A stretch of 64,000 nt of DNA from assembly GCA_027575805.1 (NCBI GenBank), contig JANBPU010000002.1:434001-498000 (forward strand). The letters run 5' to 3'. The notes beneath the pieces were generated by a model, which had not been told where the DNA came from, searched no databases, and saw nothing but the letters and a program-made list of their open reading frames with translations. This document shows positions 24,069 through 35,024 of this stretch, one piece after another. The translations under genes were made by a program, and so were the position numbers. Source of the stretch: Mycoemilia scoparia. Lineage: Eukaryota; Kickxellomycota; Kickxellomycetes; Kickxellales; Kickxellaceae. How positions within the stretch are numbered: the first letter of the stretch is position 1; every line of letters starts with the position of its first letter.

Positions 24069-26933
24069 CTAAAGCTTCAACCCTTGAACCTCCTCATCAG
24101 GAATATCAATCCTACAAATATCAAAATATCATTTTTAGCACCCAATAAGAGTCTCCCAATATCATGCTCCATCAAAATAAAATAATGATATACTTGCCTA
24201 TTAATCAATAACTTTTTTATGTCGTTTTCATTCAATGTCCACCCAATAGGATCAGAAGCTGTTCTTGATCGCCATACTTCTGGTACATCCTGGACTTCTT
24301 CAATATTTAAAATCTCGGCGACTTGGGTTAGCCTAACGAACTTGTCCCTTAGAAGGCTGGAAGAAACTTCTTCCAAATATTGCTGGACAGCTCTTAGATC
24401 CTTTTCAAATATTATACCTCCAAGCTACATATACATCAACATCTGATAAGAATTTCTATAATAAAACAACATGTCAATATCTGTAGCATTAACATATACA
24501 CTTACCAGGTTGAATTTGGATAAAAAGATTGCTCTTTCCCAATCATTTAACAATATGCTTAGAATGGATGTAACCAAAAGTCTGAAACACGGCGTTGTTA
24601 GACACTGCTTGTATGGGCTAGTCAGATCATTGAATTTTGTTATAAATCGACGCTGGAATAAGTTATCGTCTTGAACAATTTCGTATTCTTCTTCAGTAAG
24701 CACATAACGAACTTCACGATAAGATTCCTGTAAAATGGATCTTACACGGCTCTTTGCATGCTGACTGACAAGCTGTGATATTCCGCTATTCAGCGCATTT
24801 TTGAGTTTCGATGTGAATGATGTTAGTGTATCCAACGACTCGTTGGCTTCTTTGATAGATTCTTCATCGACAGTAGGTGTCCAGCTTTCGGCAATATCTG
24901 CCTTCAGATTCTTGGTGAGCTTCAAGAGACAGTCCGTAGACATCCCAAGATTGTTGAGTGCGACCATTCGGTGCTTTAGCTCATTTAGTTTCATGGACGA
25001 CTGACTTGAGGATCCAGAATTAATATTTGATCTCCATGCTGACTGCTGTGGCTTGCCGCTCCCAACGATAATCTGCTTCTCCATGTGAGAAAGGAAATAG
25101 GTTTGCAAATGCGAGAGTGACGTGTGAACCATGTCATTCAAAACTTTGGGTAAACATATTGATATTGTCCTTTCCAAGGTATGTTGGAGAACAAAGAAAA
25201 AGTCATCCACGCATGAAGATGTATATATCAATGCAGATTTAGAGGCGCCAAGCAGACCTTTAAACTGCTTCTTGGGAAAACTAGCTCCACTGTCTATCTG
25301 GTCTCTACTATTTCCTGATAAGCGTATCCCAAATGTACTACTTAAAATGTCGTCCCAGCCGCCTAGAGAATCCACATCATCCATTCTCATGGCATTCTCC
25401 ACCGCTGCCTGCATTACGTATCTTTCCAAAACTAGGTATGTATCAGACATACGGTTGAGCCAATATTCTAGAGAGGATGATATCAAAAGACCTGTATTAG
25501 GATCGAAAATCTTTTGGTCTTTTACATTAACATTGTATCCAGCATCTTGAATTTGTGATAAAGTTAGAAACAGGCCCTCTCTGGCCTTCTCATCAGCAAC
25601 CGACTCTATATCAGATGCAGCACGCGATATTAAAAAGCCCCTGAAAGCACTAACCTGTCCAAGCATAGTTGATAGCTCGCTGAGAATGCTTGAGACAGAC
25701 TTTATATCTACTGTGCTGACTTCTGGGGTAATAGAATCAGTGCTGCCAATTCCAGCAAATTCGGACTCTGAGCTTTGCCTGGGGGATGTTGATGCGAGTA
25801 TTGGGATGCGGTGGCGCGATTTGGTGATTTGGGTTTGCTGAACATCGTCAACAACACGGCTTATCTCTCGATCATCTTCAAATGCATCAAAAATACTTTG
25901 GACTCTGCGATCAACTTCCAGCTCTAGCCACTGTATAATACGAAGAACCATTCCAGGACCACCATAATGTGTTTCTACTATTGAATAATTGTTGTCTATG
26001 ATTATCGCGACTACCTCAAACAGCTTTGTCAGCCTAAGAGCAAACACAGAATCCTTTTTCATCCCGGATTGCAATGGAATTTTCGATTTATCCTTAATCA
26101 TATCGCACAAAAACTCGGAGTACTTGTCCAAACCAAGGTGTGACTCTCCAAGGGTTGGGAAAATTTTAAAGCATCGGCTGATAGCCTTAGTATCACCCCG
26201 TTGCACAGCATCGTCGAATCTATCAACAACTGCATTTTTAATGTCGCTCTTGGCTTTTTGTAGATACTCTGATACAGTCGAGGCGCCAGAATCTTTTATG
26301 TCCCAGTCAACGCACTGGATAAATGGATTTTCTAGAATCTCAGGATTAGTTGATATATAGCTGCTTAATAGCTTTGCAGAATTTTCAATATCGTTTTCCA
26401 TTATCCCTTTCTTTATCAATGCAACATCCTTGATGAGCTGCTCGGTCATTATTGCATCATTGAGAGCTGACTCAATCTTCCTTTGCTCGTTATCAAGGAA
26501 CTTTACTTTGTCGCTTATAAGTTTGGCCTTATAGGCAGTGTTTGTGATATTATCGCATATGGAAGAAACTGAACCCCGAAGTGCCTCCACCTCATTGCTA
26601 TCAAACAACAAACATGATATGCTTATAGACATGACGATCGATATAGTATAGACGGATTTAATAACAACAACAGTATTTGGCTTACCCTAAGTGACAAAGT
26701 TCAGAAAACCGCTTCTGAAAATGGCTCCTTTTGCCTAATATTTCAATCAACTCTTCTTCTGTCTGTCCTTCTGCAGCCTCAAGATAATGAAAGGCCTGTT
26801 CTATTTGGTCAATGCTGGTGAGTTTGAGAAGGTCGTCTAGATCCCCAATATCACCCAGAACATCAGCATTGAATTCGAGATCTGATTTCTGATGGCCATT
26901 CTGAGACGACTCCTTGGTTTGTCCAGCATTCAT
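24069..26933 (-). CDS. COG4: conserved oligomeric Golgi complex subunit 4
   Basis: Four exons (26933..26686, 26597..24506, 24424..24198, 24111..24069) encode 869 residues; yeast Cog4 has 861. COG4 is a lobe-A subunit of the COG tether that acts in intra-Golgi retrograde vesicle trafficking with Sly1 and SNAREs. The N-terminal coiled coil runs from FSELCHLGNEVEALRGSV through KFLDNEQRKIESALNDAIM. The middle contains CFKIFPTLGESHLGLDKYSE and LFEVVAIIIDNNYSIVETHY then GGPGMVLRIIQWLELEVDRR, which are strong COG4 signatures. The C-terminus has LRDKFVRLTQVAEILNIEEV and ends RIDIPDEEVQGLKL, like the family's final RID..ED...L. The last intron has a GC donor (AATAG|GCAAGT). An ATG at 26960 would add nine residues; 26933 has the better context. 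The gene is convergent with CSA, with 81 bp between stop codons. Confidence 0.95.
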
Positions 26934-28841
26934 TGTTGTATGAAGAAATTGTAAATGCAAATGTTGAATGTATGTATATATATATATATATACTCGTACG
27001 TAGTGGTAGTTGTTAAGTTACTTATATGATATACAGGTGAATGAAAAGAATGAGATGATCAAGGTGAAACACCAAGTATTATAGGAGGACCAGAAAAATT
27101 ATATATTGATAGATGTACTAGATTGATAAAGTATGAGCCATTCGCAAGTAATAATGGGACATTTGTGTTGAACATAAGAATTCCAACTCAAGCTCAAAAT
27201 TCAGCAACATCCAGCTTGCTACTGCGTGCTCATGTATTGCCATTGAGAGACAAGCTACGCAATATCTATTTGCAACAAATCTATATGCAAACCAAATTGC
27301 ATCTGCAAATGCTGAAAAAGCTCCTTATATAGGAGAGAACATGCAAAAGCTCAATAATGAAATTTTCAGCCTGAATCTAACCACGTACATAATACACTGA
27401 TGATAGTCACTATGATGATAACAATAATAGCAGATATGGGTGCATAGAGATGGAACAATAAATCACAGATCTTGTTTGAGATAACAAAAAATAAATAGGG
27501 AGAGAAAATATTACAAAGTGGGAATATGAGAGTAGGTAGGTGTGGGGTGGCAGAATGATTAGTGGAAGAGAAAACTATGTATATGTACCAATATTATAAA
27601 AAGTAGGTAGTATATAAAAGCTTAAAAATTAAGTGTAATTAATAAAAAGCGGATAAAAAGCAATAAGGCAGAGGGAGGATATGAAAAGCATAAGGAAGGA
27701 GGAAGATGGTGTCTGTGCATGGAAATTAACTTTTGCCAAAGAGGGAGAAAAGGGTGATAATAATAAGATAGAAGGCACGAAACCCGCGACTTTTAGTAGT
27801 CGAAACATACATTGTGAGATTCGGGAGATCAGAGAGCAGTAACTCGAATTTTTACTACTTTTGTTGACTTGCAATCAAAGTGTACTGGTGGAACACAGGA
27901 GAAAAGGACGCTGCTCATCGTTTCATGGGATTCACACGCCGGCGTACAAAGCGAGCCACAAAAGCCAGGCTTTTTATTCACTAGCAGTAAGTATAGCAGT
28001 GAAGTGTGTGAGCCTTTGTCAGGGAAACAGCCTGTTGTGTTCGGAAACAATACCGATGCAGGTGTATATATTATCTCAATGGCTGGTTCACCATGTGCTT
28101 GTGAAAGGGTACGGGGTGGTCATTATATAGCCAAGTTAATAATCTCAGAGGTAGGCTACATATCTCACCACCACCACCATTGATGGGATGTGCTGAGTGA
28201 GATCAATCATCCAGATATACTGCGTAATGTTCGAATCCATGAATACTCGCGCGCGCATGGACCACAGCAAATAGATTCAAATGCTGCGGGGTTAAATACG
28301 CTGACACGTGGTGGCAATGGCCATGCTATGCTGCTAATAAGAAGTGTATGCTGGCAAGGGATATTCACATCATATGCGCGATTTGTTGAAATGCCCTGTG
28401 TGCAAATGTGTGTAAGGTCGTTGGATTTTTACCATTCGCAATACGCTCCCAAGCATATCCTCATCGCTTTGATGCAAGCAATAGCAACAACACAGCCTCC
28501 AGTAATGACGACGATGATATGCTCCAAGTCGGAAACAGAAGGAGCTCCAACCCCAAAGTGAACTCCATGAATACAAGAAAAACGTATGTCGATATCGGGC
28601 TGGCTATAACCATTATGTAATAGCGATTGCGGTGCTCTATCTCTGGGCTATTTTGGGGATGCTGATGTGGGTGATGTAAAATGCAGATTTTGGTGCAACG
28701 AGGTGGAGGAGGAGGAAGTGGGTGGATTGGTGGCACGAAATTATATTATATATGACAGGTGGAGGTGTGCTTTGCTTTTGTTGCTGTGATGATGATGATG
28801 ATGGTTAGTGGAAAACAAACACACCACAGACATAAACATAT
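26934..28841. other. 1.9 kb without a recognised gene
   Basis: The COG4 promoter side has a TA repeat (26975-26992). Further on are AT-rich sequence and short frames on both strands (for example 27861-28183), none with a recognisable domain. Confidence 0.45.
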
Positions 28842-29600
28842 TTAGTATGCATTGCCAAGGGCTTGCAACCAAGGCCATGGTGCCAAGATTGTAGACCCTC
28901 TTCCCCGAGCAGGAGACACCACCATGGAGGGGGGAGGAGGAAGATCGGAAAAGTCTTTGGAGTTGATAAAAGTAAATGATGAAAGCGACTTTGCCAAGTC
29001 GTTAACAGATGCATCATCATCGTCGCCATCATCATTATAGTCATGTTCAATATCCACATCCTCCACCTCTTCGCGAGCATCATTATCAACATCCTCTTCA
29101 TCACCGTCATAATACGTATTATCGCTGTCATCGGTATCCAAGGCGTGCCTTTGTTGGTTGGAACATCTATCATCTGAAACTGCTAGATTGGCGGCGGCGG
29201 CGGCGGTAGTAGTTTTCAGTGCATTTTTCGAGGTCTCTCTGTAGGTAGGAATAAGCTGGAGTGATAAGAAATCCAAGTGGTCGTCCGACTCCGAGGCCGT
29301 GGACGAAATGTCTGGGGTGTGAGCAGGGGTGGGCTCTCCATCACTGGTAACATTCCTACGCAATGTAATTTGGGAAAACATTGGTGGGCGGCATGGTCGA
29401 TGTGTGGTGGTGCCCTCCATCACAGAACTCGAAGCGGCCCTGGTGAAGGGTTTTTTGGTGGGACATAGGCTACGATGCTTTAGAATGGTCTGGCAGGGGC
29501 GACAGGGGCAATTGTTGTGACAGGAGCAGGAACACCGGTCTACAACTTCACAAAACTGAAGGAAATTGCCCTCTTGACAATGCACACAAGTCGGAACCAT
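28842..29600 (-). CDS. nine-cysteine module protein A (unknown family)
   Basis: A single exon encodes 252 residues starting MVPTCVHCQEGNF. Residues 5-37 form a compact cysteine module with Cys at 5, 8, 17, 23, 25, 27, 31, 33 and 36 plus His28. The pattern is C-x2-C-x2-G-x-F-L-x-F-C-x3-D-x-C-x-C-x-C-H-N-x-C-x-C-x-P-C-Q. A second box further on (SSSV.. then RPP.F) is also shared with the protein at 32967-33857. The C-terminal half is acidic and Asp/Glu-rich (residues about 150-200) and the last 40 residues are Ser/Pro-rich. Dense Cys with one His suggests binding of two or three zinc ions (inference). No signal peptide or membrane segment is seen, so it is probably intracellular. I know no named domain with this spacing. 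Confidence 0.75.
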   Translation of the reverse strand: MVPTCVHCQEGNFLQFCEVVDRCSCSCHNNCPCRPCQTILKHRSLCPTKKPFTRAASSSVMEGTTTHRPCRPPMFSQITLRRNVTSDGEPTPAHTPDISSTASESDDHLDFLSLQLIPTYRETSKNALKTTTAAAAANLAVSDDRCSNQQRHALDTDDSDNTYYDGDEEDVDNDAREEVEDVDIEHDYNDDGDDDDASVNDLAKSLSSFTFINSKDFSDLPPPPSMVVSPARGRGSTILAPWPWLQALGNAY

Positions 29601-32600
29601 AGCTACTAATTTGAGTTAAGGGATATAAGCGTGGTGTTCAAGCGATTTTGGTGAAGAACGAGGGGGAGAGAGGAGCTAAAATAGGCCTTTAGTGACTGTG
29701 TATAGGCAAGGGCAACAGTTAAGCAAGATAAGGGATGGAAAAGAGGAGGACCAACAGAGTAGCGCGAAGTTGGCCCGCATATATATCAGCCAGCATGGAA
29801 AGATTCATTCTTTCTTTTGTGGTGCACACCCAAATATGTGTATGCCCAGTGAGTCTGTGTGTGCGCACTCTTCAGCTCATGCCTGCCTGGTGCCCCCCTT
29901 CTATAAGCCAGCCCGCACACGCTTTGACACCGAAAGCAGGGGAAAGGCCAGAGCCACACAAACAACCCAGATGCACTGAGCGCAGCAATACAATAGGATG
30001 AAACAATGGGAAAATCAAGCCATCTCATTGGCCCCTGAGGAAAATCGCTGTTCTGGACGTCTGCAGCCATTCCAATTGTGGGCTGCTTTCCAAGTGGAAA
30101 TACATCAACAGGAGGCAGCCAACCTCATGAACAGGCCTTAACGTCCCGCCTACGTTTTCTAGATAGCCACCAGGAATCACAAGTATAGGCAGACAGATAG
30201 GTTAGAAGGCGGGCGCGGTGCCCTGTGGATTGAAGAGCAGTGGGCGAACACCAGAGGATACGTTGCTGTGGATCAATAGTGATTATGGTGGTTATAAACG
30301 CACAATAGGAGGCGAGCCTTCGGCAGGCACAAACAAGCACTAGGGCTGGACAAATATGCCATAGAGTGGAAACCAGGGGATAGGAGGCCATACGCCAAAT
30401 AATATTTTATGACAGCTCCGGCTGCCGTTTGGATCGATCGCAGGACAAGCTCGCATATGCGCATATGGTCGATTACTGAGGCCAAGCTCCAGCTGATAGG
30501 GAGGCGTCCATTCAAAGCAGGCTGCATAAAACAATAGACCCTTGCTATCTGGACTTGGTCTGCAACACACTATAGGGGATTCTCTAGTGTCAGGGATAAA
30601 TGCATGTGCTTAGCTTATAGCCTATCCCTGTACCCTGGATCAAGGGCGGAGCGGCGCTTCTTTGCCGCTGATCGTAATGGCAACGGGTTATTGTAGTTGG
30701 CAACGCCAAGGTGGTTCCGGTGCTGATGACCACGACCCTGCGATTTCTTTGGTGGTTTGTGCGCCGGGTCACTTTCTCACGATCCCAGAGCTTCTGGAAA
30801 CCATGAAAGCAGCAGCCCCACCCCTCCACTGTTGCTGGAATCAATCATGCATATTTGCAGCAGTAATCCCTCAGGGATGCGTACTGGCTGGCCTTGAGGG
30901 CTATTTTCCTTCCTTGCGGTGTGGGCTATCTGGTGCCACCGCTTCCAGAGCTTATTATAGACAGATCAAACAGGCAGCACATGCTTGCATTTATCTGTGC
31001 CAACTCGGCAGCACATGGCTTAGCAGAATCACAGCGGTATCAAGTGCACAGGTTCTTGCAGCCCCACAGAAGAATAGGCAAGACACATGAATTTAGTGCT
31101 AGCCAAGGGCACAGAGACCAATAATATAAATACTACTTCACCTAGGCAGCGCTTTTGCTATTGCTGGTAGTGAGGAGTAGTGTCCAGATGAAAGATACAG
31201 CGTTCGGCCCGTCGACCCGCATGGCAACCAAGCAGGCGCCAGCACTGCAAAACAGCAGCTCACCGCCTTATTCTATGCAGCGTGGCATGCGCACCGTCTT
31301 TGTTTGCGACCATCTGTCTTTGTTCTTGCCTGTACTTCAGCAAATGGCCCGCACTAGTGTTTTCTTCCTACCAAAACACCAGCCAGACAGGCAAGCAAGA
31401 TAAGAATCTCTCATGAATGACGGGGCACATATACAGGACTTTAGATGTTCTATGAGCAGGACGTCAAACAGGTATTCTATAATAATATGACAATGCTGTT
31501 ATTAATAATGGAGACAATGTTTGGACTTATTGTTGGATTTCAGTGCAACTTTGGTCATGAGGGATGATGATAGATTCCTTTGTGGCGGCCAACTAACTTG
31601 GAGGATTTATAATGGTCAGATATTCCATTATGCCAAGCACTGCTTGCTACTGAGCCTGATTGTTTAGGCCTGCACGAATATTTGACCCATATCGCTCTCC
31701 TTTCTCCACCCCGTCTTGAATAGCAGCTTACTTTGAAAAATGGCGGCGATTTGTGCTGTGGTCGGCTGATGGCCTTGACACATCCTTCACATTTCCCAAA
31801 CCAAACCATCGAGCTGCTGTTTGGAATACACCCACCCGGATGTAGCCAAAAAGTCTGACATTGCTCTTTGTCTCAACAACCACATTGCCGATTCTTGATA
31901 GCAAAAAGATGCATTGGCGTATAAAGTCCCTGCCCACCTATTTTTGCTGCCAAAGCGACTCTTGGATTTCCATCTAACGCAGTAAACAAAAAGTGGTTGC
32001 GGAAAGCGCACGCATGCCAGTGCTGCTAGCAGAGAAGGCAGCAGCAGCAGCACTGCTGGTGCTCTGTCCCTCGATAGGAATTGCCAACAAATAATAAGGG
32101 CAAATGGAAAAGGCGGAGATACGCCCTCAATGGATGCTGGGAATCTTCTGCTTGCCCACAAAAACGCAAGAGATCATGGGGTCATTTTTGCTGCTTCTCT
32201 GTAACAGCAGCGACAACCAGCTTTTTCTTTTTCTACATAATCAACAGGAGTTGGTTGATGGTCATGACCATTGCATGTATGGTTGAACGCACGCAAACAT
32301 ATTCATCAGGTCACATCTGTCTTGTCCAGCTACCAAAAACAGTAGCTAAAAGCAAAAACAGCGGTGTTTCTGGAGGTGGCCTGGCCTGGCCTGGCCTGCC
32401 TTGGTTGTTGCAATGACACCAGTGGCACAGACGACAACAATTGAAATATTTGAGCATCTATTATTCTGCAATGTCAAATGAAAACTGCCAAAACAAATAT
32501 TAGGCAACCAGCGTTTCTATGCAAATCATCATCAATGCATTTGGTCTCGTTAGCCTGGAAGATCATTATAATTACATGAGGACTTGGTTTTCGATTTGAA

Positions 32601-32966
32601 TCACATTTAGACTAATTCAAGGCTAACCAATGACTAACAGTGATAGAGTATTTTGATAGATAAGTTGATATTGATTCAATAAAGGTAGGTATATGGGTGA
32701 GGGGATGAGGTGGACGAGATAATCAAATATTTTACATAGGGGGAATGATACAATCACTAAAAATGAAATAATACAATATAAAAGGGCGTTAGGGCGAGAT
32801 TGGAGATTCGGCGTGAGAAAGTTTGGCTAGGTGGATGAGTCTTGGTGGCTATAGCAAACCTATCTTCTGCTTTAAATATAGAAATGCGACGCACGTCAGG
32901 ACAAGAAGCCAATGGTATGCACGCGCATTTGCTATTCGAATGGCCGTGGCAGGGACACCGTTGCTA
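29601..32966. other. 3.4 kb between the two nine-cysteine genes
   Basis: I recognise no gene. Several 80-140 codon frames exist on both strands (for example 30662-31090 plus and 31787-32161 minus) but they overlap each other and show no domain. A short GGCCT tandem run lies near 32376-32398. The length suggests an extended promoter for gene A and the 3' side of gene B. Confidence 0.4.
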
Positions 32967-33857
32967 TTAACTGGCTTGAAGCGTTGTCCGCATACGCTGG
33001 GGCTTTTCTAGAGCACTTTGTGCAGTATGTGTGCTCTCAAAGGAATGGAAAGAGCATGTGCTTGAATTGTTTCCCCCAGCGCTGCTGCTTCCCAGATTGT
33101 TCAACTTGGGTGCCAAGGCTGGGTTTTTCTCGGCTAGCTTACAGAATGGGTTTGGATACTTGAAGGGAGTTGGCGGACGGTAGCATGCCGACGAGACAAC
33201 CACTGATGATGATCCTGCTGTCGGGATCTTTTCGTCCTGGAAGCAGGTATTTTGCTCTCTTGTTTCCCGGATTTTTTGACATGGTTTGCAGCAGCAGATA
33301 TTATGGCAAATACATCCGCATGCATCCTCCTTGAAACAAAACTCGAGAAAGCTTCCTTGGTCGCAATGTGGGCACAACATCTGGGGAGCCGACTTGTTTT
33401 TTCTTTGCTTTGTTTTCTTTAGAAACTGTTGTTGCTGTTGGGAGCATATTTGCTTTTGGGTGATAGCGACTTCATTGGGAGTGTCTTTGGCCGTATCAGC
33501 CGTGGCGCTGTCTATACTGACCTTTCTTCTCTTTCCATGTGATAAAACTGACAAATGCCCTGACTCGAGCTCTGGTGTGGTTGATCGTGTCTCTATCGCC
33601 GTGGAGTTGCTGAGGCTTATTCCATCCAAGAGAACTACAAACTCCCATGTCTGCTCGTCAAGCGTGTCTGTTTGGGTTGATAGGAATGTTAGTTGCGACT
33701 CTTTTGGCTCGCTTTCTGCCTTTTTTGGTGGCGGTGTCGCATTTGGTGGTTTTTTAGTTGGCTCTTTGCTACCCTTCGCTGTGCTGGCTGCTCTGGTTTG
33801 GCGTTGGCATCCTTTAGTCAGGATTGAAAAGGCCTTCTTGCTGTTGGACCCCATCAT
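32967..33857 (-). CDS. nine-cysteine module protein B (unknown family)
   Basis: A single exon encodes 296 residues. Residues 1-160 are basic and Ser/Thr/Gln-rich, including a short poly-Gln and KKTKQRKNK, which could be a nuclear signal. Residues 162-194 carry the same cysteine module as protein A without any gap: Cys at 162, 165, 174, 180, 182, 184, 188, 190 and 193, with His185 and an extra Cys189. Shared non-Cys residues include GxFLxFC, the Asp at 178, CHN and the PCQ end. After it come GSSSVVVSSACYRPPTPF and a Ser/Asn-rich tail. The module sits at the N-terminus in protein A and near the middle here. Both genes lie on the minus strand about 3.4 kb apart, so a tandem duplication followed by divergence of the tails is likely. 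Function is unknown. Confidence 0.78.
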   Translation of the reverse strand: MMGSNSKKAFSILTKGCQRQTRAASTAKGSKEPTKKPPNATPPPKKAESEPKESQLTFLSTQTDTLDEQTWEFVVLLDGISLSNSTAIETRSTTPELESGHLSVLSHGKRRKVSIDSATADTAKDTPNEVAITQKQICSQQQQQFLKKTKQRKNKSAPQMLCPHCDQGSFLEFCFKEDACGCICHNICCCKPCQKIRETREQNTCFQDEKIPTAGSSSVVVSSACYRPPTPFKYPNPFCKLAEKNPALAPKLNNLGSSSAGGNNSSTCSFHSFESTHTAQSALEKPQRMRTTLQAS

Positions 33858-35024
33858 CTCTCTCCTTTTATCAGGAAAGGCGTCCTTTGGGTAACTAGCT
33901 CTATCTTTATGCCCTTAATTCCTGGCACACATTTTGAGCCAGGTGTGTTCAAGGGACAGTTATAGTAGTTCTGGTAGGGTAAATTAGGAAACAAACAAAT
34001 GGTAAATTGATAAATGTATGAAGATAGATTTTAGCGAGGAAAAGACAACAGAGCTCAGCAAAGGTTAAAAGCAGAACGGTATTTTTAAATAGAAAAAAGA
34101 TGGCTGGAAAAGTTGTGTGTGTGTGCTTGTAGAGAGAAAGGCTTCAGCTGAAACCTGACTGGGCCGTTCGAAGGTGCCTTCTGTTTGAGGCGGCCACCGT
34201 GATAAACACATGAACGTGATTTGATCTTGCCGGTGGGCCTGTGCTGGAGTGCACAAATCAAAGCTCCCTTTGCTGCCTATGAGAGCCATCGCAGAACGAA
34301 TGACTTGAAAGGCAAGGAAAAGCAGAGCCAAAGCATCTTTATGAAGATACGAGCGATAATGGTGCTTATTACCTAAACACAAATGCCATCGACAGACCCG
34401 ATGGTGATATAATGCAGGTGTTAATTGTCTACATGCCATTCATTTTGTTTAGAAAATCATCTTTAGGTTTTATCTTGGGATTGAAGGGATAGTAAGTAAT
34501 CTTTGATGGGGCTAAAGCCGGATAGCGAATGGCACACAATAGAAATCCTACTAAGTCCAGCAAAAGCCTGGTTCTTCGCCAGTGTTTGGCATGCTTGATG
34601 CAGGAGCAGTAGAAAGAACACAAAGTCTCGCCACACTGGCTAAACCCAAAATAACAACACTGCTGGGCCTTGGATTTGCTCAAAGCTTGTTTTGGTCCTT
34701 GTTTTGCATTAACAGCCTTTTCATTTCCTTTACTCTGCCTTTCTTTTTATTCCGAATATACCTTTATACCTTTCACGCCTTTCTTAACGCCCGACCTTCC
34801 CTTGATCATACATTATAGTTTGTTTGGCCAAGTCTTTGTTGTGTGCCTTCTTTTCATCACCCTTTTCTTCTTGATTCCGCTGTGAGGTAATAAATCTTTA
34901 TGGCAATTATGGCTCATTTGTTGAACTTGATAAACTACCTAAATCGGAAATTTTCGTCATTCCACTCACCAACCTGTTATTTTTGTGTGTATAGACAGCT
35001 GCTGGGGCCGCTTAATAACCCGGA
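33858..35024. other. intergenic region upstream of nine-cysteine gene B and the GH16 gene
   Basis: This is a divergent promoter region. A minus-strand Cys-rich frame (34429-34683) does not match the nine-cysteine module and was not called. The last 300 bases are T-rich, with CT tracts typical of fungal promoters. Confidence 0.45.

Noticed and set aside
24471..26360. Several plus-strand frames of 67-139 codons
   Set aside because: Antisense shadows of COG4.
28190..28561. 123-codon plus-strand frame
   Set aside because: No domain, overlapping frames on both strands, and composition like the surrounding non-coding DNA.
34429..34683. Cys-rich minus-strand frame near the nine-cysteine gene B
   Set aside because: Its cysteine spacing does not match the module, and it lies in a promoter-like region without splice partners.
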